Source: JAQAZP01 sp032127265
Lineage (GTDB): Bacteria > Acidobacteriota > JAQAZP01
Length of the DNA: 26,141 bases
Assembly: GCA_032127265.1 (NCBI GenBank)
Contig: JAQAZP010000032.1
Coordinates: forward strand, 1-26,141
Direction of reading: 5' to 3'
The notes below the pieces were generated by a model. That model saw only the letters and a program-made list of their open reading frames with translations. It made no database searches and was not told where the DNA came from. Shown here piece by piece: positions 1 to 7,768 of the stretch (its first letter is position 1; each line of letters opens with the position of its first letter). The position numbers were made by a program, and so were the translations under genes.

Positions 1-2
1 GA

Positions 3-1070
3 TCATTTGTCGCCTGCCTTTCTCAATGCCAGCCCCATGGCGACAGCGACACTGGGGGCAACCTCCTCCAGGTAGTCACCGTCAAACTGTTTGGGGGTGA
101 ACTTGATCTCCCGGAAAGGATTGAGGAAGTCCATCTCGGTATTGAACCGTTCGCCCAGATACTGGTCGAGGTTGATCGTTCGCGCCGCCCCGCCACTGAG
201 GTAAATCTTGTCGATCCGTTCGCAGGACGAGGTGGTCTTGAAAAAGTTGAGCGTCTTTTCCACTTCGGCCCCGATCTCCTCGGACACCGACTGCAGCACC
301 GGCACGGCCGAATGCAGGGAAACACCTTCCACCTGGACCCCCCGCTTGAGGCTCTCCGCCTGGTCGTAACTCAGGCCCAGTTCGCGCTGGATGGCCTCGG
401 AGTACAGCTGCCCGCCCACCGTGACGTCGCGCCAGAAAACGGCCTGCCCATCCTCTACGATGCCGATGTTGGTCACCGCCGAACCGATGTTGACCAGGGC
501 CACGGCCTTGTCCCGCTCGGGCGTGTAGTTGGCCTCGTAAGCGTTGAGCAGGGCGAAGACGTCCACGTCCACCACGGTGGTGTTCTTCCCCGCCTCATTG
601 ACCACGCCGAGGTAATCGTTGATCTTGTCCTTCTTCACCGCCACCAGCAGGACGTCCATCACGTCCTGGCCTTCCTTGGACTGGCTCTGCAGCACCTGAT
701 AGTCCATGTTGACATCGGCGATGTCGAAGGGGATGTACTGTTCGGCCTCCCACTGGATCGACTCGGCAAGTTCCTCCGGGCTCATCGCCGGGAGGTTGAT
801 CTTCTTGATGATCACCGAGTGGCCGGAAAGCGAGATCGCCACATCGCTCAGGCGAATTTTGTTTTCTCCGAACACCCGCCGGATTGCCTCCGCCACGGTG
901 CCCGAGTCGAGGATCGATCCATCGACGATGGCCTCCGGGGGAAGCGGCTCCATGCCAAAACCGACCAGTTGATAGGAACCTCCCTTGCCCAGGGGTTTCA
1001 ACTGGACGACCTTAATGGAGTCGGAACCGATATCCAGCCCCACCAGACGTTTTCCTCTTTTGCTAAGCAC
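3..1070 (-). CDS. pilM: Type IV pilus assembly protein PilM
   Basis: PilM is the cytoplasmic actin-like ATPase of the type IV pilus platform. It binds the N-terminal tail of PilN and links the inner-membrane PilN/PilO complex to the motor side. The 355-residue protein opens with the ATPase phosphate-1 motif GLDIGSDSIKVVQL (residues 11-24). It has the PilM-typical LPAMSPEELAESIQWEAEQY segment near residue 95, and a late SGGAA adenosine-type motif near residue 294. Length is normal for the family. The start is a GTG at 1070, preceded by a purine-rich GGGGGA about 6 nt upstream. PilN/PilO/PilP/PilQ genes would be expected beyond the left edge, because the gene ends at base 3 and is read leftwards. 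It diverges from rpmB across a 298-bp gap. The family call is secure; the pilus role follows from the family. Confidence 0.93.
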   Translation of the reverse strand: MLSKRGKRLVGLDIGSDSIKVVQLKPLGKGGSYQLVGFGMEPLPPEAIVDGSILDSGTVAEAIRRVFGENKIRLSDVAISLSGHSVIIKKINLPAMSPEELAESIQWEAEQYIPFDIADVNMDYQVLQSQSKEGQDVMDVLLVAVKKDKINDYLGVVNEAGKNTTVVDVDVFALLNAYEANYTPERDKAVALVNIGSAVTNIGIVEDGQAVFWRDVTVGGQLYSEAIQRELGLSYDQAESLKRGVQVEGVSLHSAVPVLQSVSEEIGAEVEKTLNFFKTTSSCERIDKIYLSGGAARTINLDQYLGERFNTEMDFLNPFREIKFTPKQFDGDYLEEVAPSVAVAMGLALRKAGDK

Positions 1071-1123
1071 GGAAATCCCCCGTTTCTTTCAGAAAGGCTC
1101 TGACCGCCGGCGCGAAAATCGCA

Positions 1124-1141
1124 CCGGGATGCTGATCCCGG
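1124..1141 (-). other. Hairpin in the pilM leader
   Basis: A perfect 7-bp stem (CCGGGAT/ATCCCGG) with a 4-nt loop lies about 55 nt upstream of the pilM GTG. On the minus strand it is followed by a short T4 tract (GATTTTCG). It could be a weak terminator or attenuator ahead of pilM, or simply a leader stem. The rest of the 298-bp pilM-rpmB gap holds the rpmB promoter and no credible gene. Confidence 0.35.
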
Positions 1142-1289
1142 AAGGCCGGTGGGTGCCTCTCACTTCTCGAACCTTGGTTTCGTGCCTCGGGCGCACCGGT
1201 TATCACTGTCGCATGCCCCTCCTTATCGGCATTCAGCCGGCGGTGGTTGAGATGGCGAAACGGCTCAGCGACCCGCAACGGATCCGGGC

Positions 1290-1319
1290 TTGATTTGGCC
1301 CGCCCGGATGTGCTAGATT
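1290..1319 (+). promoter_or_regulatory. Putative sigma-70 promoter of rpmB
   Basis: TTGATT (1290-1295) is separated by 18 nt from TAGATT (1314-1319). A TG at 1311-1312 makes an extended -10. The predicted transcription start is about 45 nt ahead of the rpmB ATG. Seen in sequence only. Confidence 0.55.
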
Positions 1320-1368
1320 GCGCATCTTGTTTTGACCGTGAGAAGAAATCGATTCGAGGAGCAGGACA

Positions 1369-1560
1369 ATGTCCCGAGTTTGTGAAGTCTGTGGAAAGAA
1401 ACCCCAGTTCGGACACAACGTGAGCCACGCCCACAATGTGACCAACCGCCGCTGGAACCCCAATCTTCAGCGGATCAAAGTGAACGTCAACGGCAGCACC
1501 CGCCGGATGAAAGTCTGCACCCGGTGCATTCGTTCGGGCAAGATCCAGAAGGCCGTCTGA
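1369..1560 (+). CDS. rpmB: 50S ribosomal protein L28
   Basis: L28 is a small protein of the large ribosomal subunit. The 63-residue product starts with the family signature MSRVCEVCGK and contains the GHNVSHAHNVTNRRWNPNLQ core. It carries two CxxC pairs (C5/C8 and C50/C53), so this is the zinc-binding (C+) version. The ATG is preceded by CGAGGAGCAGGACA, a good ribosome-binding site. It is a single plus-strand gene between divergent pilM and convergent ridA. In the Geobacter-type genomes I recall, rpmB, ridA and a relA/spoT gene also sit together; that is memory, not a search result. Confidence 0.97.
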   Translation: MSRVCEVCGKKPQFGHNVSHAHNVTNRRWNPNLQRIKVNVNGSTRRMKVCTRCIRSGKIQKAV

Positions 1561-1662
1561 AGCCTTCGCAAGAGCCCCAATCCGTCGCTGCATGTCCTTC
1601 CGTTCCACCTGGGTCTTCTCCGTTTCCGTCAGTTGATCGACGGCCATGATCGCCAGCCCGGT

Positions 1663-2046
1663 TCACCCGGCGATGGCGACCACGTCCATTTCCACCTCAG
1701 CGTCAAGCGGCAGCCCGGTCACGGCCACCGTGGCCCGCGCCGGGTAGGGCAGCTGGAACGCCTCGCCGTAGATGGTGTTGACCTCCGGGAAATCGCTCAT
1801 CCGCCGCAAATAGATGGTGGATTTCACCACCCGGCCCATACCTGACCCGCCCGCCTTCAGCACGGCATCGATATTTTTCAACACCTGGCGCATCTGTGCG
1901 GTCACGTCCGCACCGGCCATCTGGCCGGTGGCCGGATCCAGGCCGATCTGCCCGGAAAGAAAGATCAGGTTCCCGGCGCGAACAGCCTGGGAATACGGCC
2001 CGATGGCCTGCGGAGCTCCGTCGGTCTGCACGGGACTGCGTTCCAT
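1663..2046 (-). CDS. ridA: RidA/YjgF/UK114 family reactive-intermediate deaminase
   Basis: RidA hydrolyses reactive enamine/imine intermediates, mainly 2-aminoacrylate made by PLP enzymes, to keto acids and ammonia, which protects other PLP enzymes. The 127-residue protein has the diagnostic order of motifs: APQAIGPYSQAV near residue 11, FLSGQIGLDPATG near 29, and PARATVAV near 103, which carries the substrate-carboxylate arginine. Length matches the family (about 125-130). The ATG at 2046 is chosen because it gives the standard N-terminus. A GGAGG lies about 13 nt upstream, a little far. A strong intrinsic terminator about 55 nt upstream separates it from the relA/spoT-like gene, so it is either expressed from its own promoter or controlled by readthrough. 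Confidence 0.95.
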   Translation of the reverse strand: MERSPVQTDGAPQAIGPYSQAVRAGNLIFLSGQIGLDPATGQMAGADVTAQMRQVLKNIDAVLKAGGSGMGRVVKSTIYLRRMSDFPEVNTIYGEAFQLPYPARATVAVTGLPLDAEVEMDVVAIAG

Positions 2047-2099
2047 TGGCTCTGGTCAACCTCCACTCCTGGTGACGCCGACGCCCGGCCCACCGCAAT

Positions 2100-2265
2100 T
2101 CAAACAAAAAGCCGCCCTTGTGGCGGCCTGAACTTCTCGCTATCGCCGGTCACAGCGCGGATATGCCATGGTCGGCTGCAACCTTCACCTCATTTTCCTC
2201 CCGGCATGGGGAGGATATGCGTGCTGAAACCGCACTTCCGGCACCCGGCACGCCTCAGCCAAAAC
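2100..2265 (-). ncRNA. Candidate structured small RNA or attenuator upstream of ridA
   Basis: This minus-strand stretch lies between the relA/spoT-like gene and ridA and has no open frame worth calling. Read on the minus strand it begins after TTGTCA-N19-TAGATT and ends at the strong terminator. It holds a GCGTGC/GCACGC stem (around 2252 and 2223) and a CCTCCC/GGGAGG hairpin (around 2214 and 2200). A CATGCC/GGCATA pairing possibility and the intrinsic terminator follow. The segment GGCTGA near 2257 could pair, with one bulge, with TCAGGCC, which overlaps the 5' arm of the terminator. Such a pairing would make an antiterminator. I do not recognise the RNA family. It could equally be a 3' UTR. 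Confidence 0.35.
2103..2128 (-). terminator. Strong rho-independent terminator on the minus strand
   Basis: On the minus strand a GCCGCC/GGCGGC stem with a 5-nt ACAAG loop is followed directly by TTTTTGTTT. It lies 223 nt past the relA/spoT stop codon and just before ridA. It therefore ends either the relA/spoT transcript or a small RNA made from the gap. Confidence 0.85.
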
Positions 2266-2269
2266 CCCT

Positions 2270-2300
2270 AATCTAGTTATTTTGTGGTACTGCTTGACAA
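2270..2300 (-). promoter_or_regulatory. Putative promoter for the spoT-ridA intergenic RNA
   Basis: On the minus strand TTGTCA (2300-2295) is followed after 19 nt by TAGATT (2275-2270). A second possibility starts with a perfect TTGACA (2331-2326) and has a poorer TAATCT 17 nt on. Spacing of the first pair is long, so confidence is modest. Confidence 0.35.
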
Positions 2301-2332
2301 GAAGATTAGGTCAAAGGACCTGATTTGTCAAG
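2293..2332. repeat. 40-bp composite palindrome after the relA/spoT stop
   Basis: The outer arms CTTGACAA (2293-2300) and TTGTCAAG (2325-2332) are perfect complements. The inner arms AGGTC (2308-2312) and GACCT (2317-2321) are nested around an AAAG loop. No T tract follows on either strand, so it is not a classical terminator. The outer arms contain the TTGACA/TTGTCA boxes of the promoter candidates, so an operator is possible. Confidence 0.55.
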
Positions 2333-2350
2333 AGTGAGAGGCACTTTTCA

Positions 2351-4510
2351 TCAGTGCCGCTGAAGGGACAGAACACCTCTGGCCTTGCGAACGTTGGCCA
2401 TCACCTTCTGCAACTGGGCGAGATTTTTGATCTCCACGGTAAGGTTGATCACCGCGCTGGCTTCGTCTGAACTCCCGGTGTCGATGCGGACGATATTGAC
2501 CCCCATCCCTGAAATGATCGCGGAGATGGATGCCAGCACTCCGGGCCGATCCTCGCAGGTGACGCCGAGCACCACCTGGTGGAACCCTTTCTGGGTCCTG
2601 GCCCACTGGACCTCGATCAGGCGGTCCGGATTATAGTCGAGGGAGGTCATGTTGGGACAGGCCCGGGCGTGGACAGCCAGCCCCTTGCCCCGGGAGATGA
2701 ACCCGATAATATCGTCCCCGGGTACCGGGTTGCAGCACTTGGAGAAGCGGATCATCACGTCCTCCACGCCCCTGATCACCACTTTCTTCAGGTCGGCCAG
2801 TTTCCGCCGGTCGCTGACCTCCTCCGCCAGGTCGGCCGGGCCCTGCGGCTCGACGGTATCCACCGGAGCGTCAGGGGAAAGGTAGTTGGCCAGCATCCGC
2901 GGTGTGACCTTGCCATAGCCGATGGAGGCCAGCAGCGCATCCTCGCCGGTGACGTTGAATTCGGCGGCCATCTCTTCCACCTGCCCGCTCTTGCGGAACT
3001 TCCGCGGTGAGACGCCCCCCCGGGTCAGTTCACGATCCAGGATCTCCCGGCCTATTTCGCGGCTCCGCTCCTGCTCCTCGGTCCTGATATAGGCCCTGAT
3101 CTTGGCCCGGGCCCGGGCGGTGACCACCAGGTTGAGCCAGTCCCGGTTCGGTTTCTGCTGGTTGGAGGTAAGGATTTCCACATGGTCGCCCACGCGCAGT
3201 TGGTATTTCAGCGGGACCATGATCCCGTTGACCTTGGCTCCCACGCAGTGGTGGCCCACGTCGGTGTGGATGGTGTAGGCGAAGTCCAGCGGCGTGGCCC
3301 CCTTGGGAAAGGACTTCACCTCGCCATTGGGGGTAAAGACATAGACCTCGTCGGGAAAAAGATTGATCTTCACCGTGTTGAGGAACTCCCGGGGATCTTT
3401 CAGTTCCTCCTGCCACTCCATCAATTCGCGCATCCAGCGCAACTGGTGCTTCTTGCCTTTTCCCTTGCCCAGCAGAGATTTGTACATCCAGTGCGCGGCT
3501 ACCCCCTCTTCGGCCAGCCGGTGCATCTCCGCGGTGCGGATCTGCACTTCCACCTCCATGCCGTTTTCCACGATCACCGTGGTGTGCAGCGACTGGTACA
3601 TGTTCTCCTTGGGCATGTTGACAAAGTCGCGAAACCGTCCGGGGACCACCGGCCAGAGATCGTGGACGATGCCCAGCACCCGGTAACAGTCCGCCTTCTC
3701 TTCGGAGTCGAGAATGATCCGCAGGCCGATGAGGTCGTAGATCTCCTCGAAAGCCACATCTTTGACCTTCATTTTGTAATAAATGCTGTAGATGTGCTTG
3801 GCCCGGCCCTCCACCCGGCCAACAAACCCCTCGGCACGGAGCCGCTTGTTGATGATAGTGTTCAAACGCTCGATCTGGCGGTTACGCTCTTTCATGGTCA
3901 AGGCAATGCCGCTGCAAATTCGTTCGTATTGCTCGGGCTCGAGGAACTTGAGGGAGTTGTTTTCCAGTTCCTCCTTCATCAGGTTGATCCCCAGCCGGCT
4001 GGCCAGCGGCGCATAGATCTCCAGGGTCTCCTTGGCGATCCTTCTGCGTTTCTCTTCGGGAAGGTGCTGGAGAGTGCGCATGTTGTGCAGCCGGTCGGCC
4101 AGTTTGACCATGATCACGCGCATGTCGTCCACCATGGCCATCAGCATCTTGCGAAAGTTCTCCGCCTGGTGCTCCTCGGTGGACTCGAAAAACATCCGTC
4201 CCAGCTTGGTCACGCCTTCGACGATGTGCAGCACCTCGCTGCCGAAGTACTCGCCGATGATGTCGGGGGTGACCTCGGTGTCTTCAAGCACATCGTGGAG
4301 CAGGCCCACGGCCACGGTGACCACGTCCAGACGCATCCCGGCCAGGATGTCGGCCACCTCCAGCGGATGGATCATGTACGGCTCGCCGGAGCGACGAATC
4401 TGCCCGCGGTGCTCCTTGGCCGAGAAGACATAGGCCCGGCGGACCAAGTCGAGATCGCCCCCCGGGTTATGCAGTTCCACCTTCTCCAGGATGTCTTCGA
4501 ATCGAATCAC
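2351..4510 (-). CDS. spoT: Bifunctional (p)ppGpp synthetase/hydrolase, RelA/SpoT family
   Basis: Long Rel/SpoT enzyme that makes (p)ppGpp from ATP and GTP/GDP and degrades it with Mn2+, driving the stringent response. The 719-residue protein has the full order. An HD hydrolase domain spans about 20-190, with HP at 48-49, the catalytic HDxxED at 72-77 and D138 intact, so hydrolysis should work. A synthetase domain spans about 230-345 (GRAKHIYSIYYKM, then YDLIGLRI). The following KVKD (248-251) is the basic RxKD-like form of bifunctional enzymes, not the ExDD of synthetase-only RelA. A TGS domain spans about 388-448, a cysteine-containing FSKCCNPVPGD segment is near 605, and a C-terminal ACT domain occupies about 645-715. 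The start is GTG 4510. It has its own promoter and does not belong to the sec operon. Confidence 0.96.
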   Translation of the reverse strand: MIRFEDILEKVELHNPGGDLDLVRRAYVFSAKEHRGQIRRSGEPYMIHPLEVADILAGMRLDVVTVAVGLLHDVLEDTEVTPDIIGEYFGSEVLHIVEGVTKLGRMFFESTEEHQAENFRKMLMAMVDDMRVIMVKLADRLHNMRTLQHLPEEKRRRIAKETLEIYAPLASRLGINLMKEELENNSLKFLEPEQYERICSGIALTMKERNRQIERLNTIINKRLRAEGFVGRVEGRAKHIYSIYYKMKVKDVAFEEIYDLIGLRIILDSEEKADCYRVLGIVHDLWPVVPGRFRDFVNMPKENMYQSLHTTVIVENGMEVEVQIRTAEMHRLAEEGVAAHWMYKSLLGKGKGKKHQLRWMRELMEWQEELKDPREFLNTVKINLFPDEVYVFTPNGEVKSFPKGATPLDFAYTIHTDVGHHCVGAKVNGIMVPLKYQLRVGDHVEILTSNQQKPNRDWLNLVVTARARAKIRAYIRTEEQERSREIGREILDRELTRGGVSPRKFRKSGQVEEMAAEFNVTGEDALLASIGYGKVTPRMLANYLSPDAPVDTVEPQGPADLAEEVSDRRKLADLKKVVIRGVEDVMIRFSKCCNPVPGDDIIGFISRGKGLAVHARACPNMTSLDYNPDRLIEVQWARTQKGFHQVVLGVTCEDRPGVLASISAIISGMGVNIVRIDTGSSDEASAVINLTVEIKNLAQLQKVMANVRKARGVLSLQRH

Positions 4511-4553
4511 GGCCGTTCACCACTCCGAAACCCCGCCAATACACGCGGGAATT

Positions 4554-4582
4554 AATATAGGGCCCCCGGCTCCGAAGGGCAA
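4554..4582 (-). promoter_or_regulatory. Putative sigma-70 promoter of the relA/spoT gene
   Basis: On the minus strand TTGCCC (4582-4577) is followed after 17 nt by TATATT (4559-4554). This is about 45 nt ahead of the GTG start. The -10 differs from consensus at one base. Confidence 0.5.
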
Positions 4583-4630
4583 CAGGGACTTTCGCTCTGG
4601 AGGGCCACAGGAACCGAAGCCCGGACAAGC

Positions 4631-4656
4631 CAATGCCCCGGAGAACCGGGGCATTG
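4631..4656 (-). terminator. Hairpin terminator downstream of secF
   Basis: A perfect 11-bp stem (CAATGCCCCGG/CCGGGGCATTG) with a 4-nt loop lies 28 nt past the secF stop. On the minus strand it is followed by GGCTTGT, a weak U tract. It most likely ends the folD-to-secF transcript and insulates the relA/spoT gene. Confidence 0.6.
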
Positions 4657-4684
4657 CGGAAGCGGGCAGAATCGATCCGCCGCA

Positions 4685-6016
4685 CTACTTTCCGGGACGG
4701 GCGCGCTTGTCCAGGACCTTCTGCCAGAAGGCGAGGATCGGGCTGGCGACGAAGATCGAGGAGTAGGTGCCGGTGATTATACCAACCAGCAGGGCGAAGG
4801 CGAAGTTGTTGATCACCTGCCCGCCGAGGAGGAGCAGTGACAGCACCACCAGCAAGGTGGTCAGCGACGTGAGCAAGGTCCGGCTGAGGGTCTGGTTGAT
4901 GCTGGCGTTGACGATATCGGGGAAGGCGCTGCGGCGCATGGCCTTGAGATTGTCCCTGATCCGGTCAAAGACCACAATGGTGTCGTTGAGCGAATAGCCG
5001 ACGATGGTCATCAACCCGGCCACCACGGTGAGGTTAAACTCGCGGTCGAAGATGGAGAAGATACCCACCGTCACCATGACGTCGTGGAACAGGGCCACCA
5101 CCGCGCCGATACCCCAGTGGAACTTGAAGCGGAACGTGATGTAGGCCAGGATGCCGATCAGGCACCAGACAATGGCCTGGATCGCCTTGCCCCGCAGGTC
5201 GACACCCACGGTGGGACCGACAAAGTCGACCCCCACCACGGCGAAAGAACCGAGGAAGGCTTTCTCCGACAGGGCCCGCATCGCCCGGTCGGACATTTCC
5301 GGAATCAGACGCAGGTCATCCATGGAGGTCAGCAGACCGCCGGTGTGGTCGCGGTGGTCGATGATCGCCCCGGCCAGCACCCGGGCAGAACTCGAGCCGG
5401 TCACCAACTCGGGTCCGCTGCTGTCCAGGGCCAGGTCATCGGCGGTGTAGAGCAGGCCGGAAGGATCGGCGTCCTCTTCGGTCGCGGGCTCACCTTCGGC
5501 CGCGGGCTCAACTTCGCCCGCAGGCTCTTCAGGCTCGGCCGGCGCTTTCCCCGCGTCGGCGGAGAAAGCCTGGAGGAGCAGCGAGTTCACCGTGTCGCGG
5601 CCCGACTGGTTGAGGTCCACCGCGCCCTGGTCGAGGAGGCGCTGCTCCTCGTCGCTGCGCAGGGCGCCGACAATGGCCGCGGCGATGTGTCCGCCCTCGC
5701 CACCATCCTCGCCGTCGGTCTGCTCGATTTTTTCCACCCGGATCAGGGTCTCGTATATCCCTTCCCCGCTACTGAAGCTCTGGATTACCACCTCGCCCAG
5801 GTCGAGACCGGAGAGCGTACTCCGCAAATCACCGATGTCGGGGGCTTCAGCGAAACGCACCCGCACCTCGGTGCCCCCGGCAAAATCGATGCCGTAGTTC
5901 GGGCCGCCCTTGGAGACCAGCGAAACGATGCCGGCGACGATGACGATGGTGGAGATGACAAGCGCGATGTAGCGCTTGCCGAGGAAATCGATGTTGGTAT
6001 CCTTAATCAGCTGCAT
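4685..6016 (-). CDS. secF: Protein translocase subunit SecF with a periplasmic insertion
   Basis: SecF works with SecD and YajC on SecYEG, using the proton gradient to pull preproteins across the inner membrane. The standard parts are present: first membrane helix about 17-34, YGIDFAGGTEV motif (41-51), VGVDFVGPTVGVDLRGKAI (261-279), then five helices. Those include the conserved YSLNDTIVVFDRIRDN segment (341-356). At 443 residues it is about 120-140 longer than usual. The extra lies in the first periplasmic domain, about residues 100-258. It has an acidic Pro/Glu-rich stretch (156-185) and segments resembling a ComEA-type helix-hairpin-helix (VDLNQSGRDTV at 133-143; AGAIIDHRDHTGG then SMDDLRLIPE at 215-240). 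GGAGGGAGAT precedes the ATG, and the gap to secD is 31 nt. Confidence 0.95.
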   Translation of the reverse strand: MQLIKDTNIDFLGKRYIALVISTIVIVAGIVSLVSKGGPNYGIDFAGGTEVRVRFAEAPDIGDLRSTLSGLDLGEVVIQSFSSGEGIYETLIRVEKIEQTDGEDGGEGGHIAAAIVGALRSDEEQRLLDQGAVDLNQSGRDTVNSLLLQAFSADAGKAPAEPEEPAGEVEPAAEGEPATEEDADPSGLLYTADDLALDSSGPELVTGSSSARVLAGAIIDHRDHTGGLLTSMDDLRLIPEMSDRAMRALSEKAFLGSFAVVGVDFVGPTVGVDLRGKAIQAIVWCLIGILAYITFRFKFHWGIGAVVALFHDVMVTVGIFSIFDREFNLTVVAGLMTIVGYSLNDTIVVFDRIRDNLKAMRRSAFPDIVNASINQTLSRTLLTSLTTLLVVLSLLLLGGQVINNFAFALLVGIITGTYSSIFVASPILAFWQKVLDKRARPGK

Positions 6017-6047
6017 GGAACTTGATCTCCCTCCGGTGAGGAGCCCG

Positions 6048-7619
6048 TCAGATACTGAGTTTCTGTGTGCGGCCGCCCGAACGTCCGAGGATCAGTTCGA
6101 AAATGATCCGGGAGACGAATATGGCCGTGAACATGCTTGCCAGGATTCCGATGCTCAGAGTAATGGCGAACCCCTTGATCGGTCCGGTCCCGAACTGGAA
6201 GAGGAAGACCGCGGCGATCAGGGTGGTGACGTTGGCATCGAAAATGGTCCAGAACGCCTTGCCGAACCCACCGGTGATTGCCGAACGGGCCGTCTTGCCC
6301 AGCCGCAGTTCCTCTCGGATCCGTTCGAAAATCAGCACGTTGGCGTCCACCGCCATGCCGATGGTCAGGATGATTCCCGCGATGCCGGGCAAGGTCAGGT
6401 GCGCCTTGAGCATGGCCATCGCGCCCATCACCAGCAGGAGGTTGAGCAACAGGGCCAATACGGCATTGAGCCCCGAGAGGTTGTAATAGAGCACCATGAA
6501 GATGATCACCAGGGCCAGGCCGATCAGGGCGGCCATGATGCCCTGACGGATGGAATCATAGCCCAGGGACGGACCCACGGTCCGTTCTTCCAGCGGCTCC
6601 ATGCCGGCCGGCAGCGCGCCGGCGCGGAGAACCAGGGCCAGGTCCTGCGCCTCCTGCGGGGAGAAGCTGCCCTCGATGATCCCGTTGTTGCTGATCACGC
6701 TGTTCACCACCGGGGCCGATTTCACCTGTCCGTCGAGGACGATGGCGATCTGCTGGCGCTCACCGGAGTTGATGATTTCCTGGGTGGCCCGCTCGAAGCG
6801 GCGGGAACCGTCGGGCTTGAGGTAGAAGAGGACCGCGGGCAGACCCTTGTCATCCTGCCCGGTGCGCGCGTTGCGCAGGTCGCGGCCGGTGATGATCGGG
6901 GATTTTTCCACCCGGTAGTAGCGGACGTAGCTGCTGCCGGTCGCGGCGTCCAGTTCATCCTCGGTGAGGGTTTCGGTGTCCGGCGGGAAGGAACCGCCGA
7001 ACTGCTGGCGCAGCGCGTCCTCGCTGCCCGCGCTGGATCCCTCGACCTTGCGCAGTTCGAGGAAGGCGGCCTGCTGGACCAGCTTCTTCACCCGCGAGGG
7101 GTCGTCCACACCGGGGAGTTGGACCAGGATGCGGTTGCCGGCCTGCTCCTGGACCACCGGTTCACTGAGGCCGTACTGGTTGATCCGGTTCTCGATGGTC
7201 TCCTTGGACTGCTGCATCGCCAGTTTCTCGAATTCGGTCACCGCCGAGGCGCGAAGCACGAAGAGCCAGGGGTCACCGCGGGTGTGCTGGTACTGGGAGA
7301 ACCAGCCGTCGGCGATCTCCTGCACCTCGTCTTGCCGGTCGGTGGGGACGCCCATCACCTGAAAGGCGTTCTCACCGTCCACCGGCACCACCCGGCGGAA
7401 GCGGATATCCTCTTCGCGCAGCCGGTCCTTCATCCGCTGGGCGGCGTCGCTGATCTCCGCCCGCACCGCGTCTGAAACCTTGACCCGCAGCACCAGGTGG
7501 ATTCCGCCTTCAAGGTCCAGACCACGGCGGATCTGCGTATCCGGCGGATAGATGAACCAGGCGAAAATCACCGTCAACACCACCACGAGCAGAACCTTCC
7601 AGCGCAACTCCTTTTGCAT
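6048..7619 (-). CDS. secD: Protein translocase subunit SecD
   Basis: SecD is the partner of SecF in the RND-like, proton-driven translocation motor. The 523-residue protein has a first membrane helix (about 8-24). It then shows the DLEGGIHLVLRV signature (35-46) and the P1 periplasmic domain with ENRINQYGLSEPVVQEQAGNRI near 143. Next are the LRAGALPA motif (331-338) and TVGPSLG (347-353). The remaining helices include GMAVDANVLIFERIREE (421-437), which carries the functionally important aspartate. Length is normal for the shorter, non-fused SecD. GAGGATGTAAAGC precedes the ATG. It is separated from yajC by 149 nt, in which I see no convincing promoter or terminator. Confidence 0.97.
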   Translation of the reverse strand: MQKELRWKVLLVVVLTVIFAWFIYPPDTQIRRGLDLEGGIHLVLRVKVSDAVRAEISDAAQRMKDRLREEDIRFRRVVPVDGENAFQVMGVPTDRQDEVQEIADGWFSQYQHTRGDPWLFVLRASAVTEFEKLAMQQSKETIENRINQYGLSEPVVQEQAGNRILVQLPGVDDPSRVKKLVQQAAFLELRKVEGSSAGSEDALRQQFGGSFPPDTETLTEDELDAATGSSYVRYYRVEKSPIITGRDLRNARTGQDDKGLPAVLFYLKPDGSRRFERATQEIINSGERQQIAIVLDGQVKSAPVVNSVISNNGIIEGSFSPQEAQDLALVLRAGALPAGMEPLEERTVGPSLGYDSIRQGIMAALIGLALVIIFMVLYYNLSGLNAVLALLLNLLLVMGAMAMLKAHLTLPGIAGIILTIGMAVDANVLIFERIREELRLGKTARSAITGGFGKAFWTIFDANVTTLIAAVFLFQFGTGPIKGFAITLSIGILASMFTAIFVSRIIFELILGRSGGRTQKLSI

Positions 7620-7768
7620 CGCTTTACATCCTCGCCTGTGTCAGCACTTACAACGTCGAGAAGAAATTCCGGCGGCCGTCAACGGTTCCCGCATACCGGA
7701 AAGTGGGGGCAGGAGACAGGATACCCGCGGATACCTGGGGCAGGCCGCAATCAGGGACTCCGGCAACC

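Noticed and set aside
1548..1567. Terminator for rpmB
   Set aside because: GAAGGC/GCCTTC is only a 6-bp stem overlapping the stop codon and has no T tract.
1063..1647. Minus-strand open frame of 194 codons after ridA
   Set aside because: It runs antisense straight through rpmB and its promoter and overlaps the pilM start. The first ~35 codons look protein-like but have no ribosome-binding site.
2100..2265. Cobalamin riboswitch call
   Set aside because: Only one short segment resembles the conserved core. The B12 box and the remaining stems are missing, and ridA is not a B12 gene.
3182..4555. Plus-strand open frame of 457 codons opposite relA/spoT
   Set aside because: Antisense shadow of a fully recognisable gene. 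It also runs through the likely promoter of that gene.
5976..7475. Plus-strand open frame of 499 codons opposite secD
   Set aside because: It is the antisense reading of secD in GC-rich DNA, with His/Gln/Gly-rich composition and no domain. It crosses the secD-secF junction.
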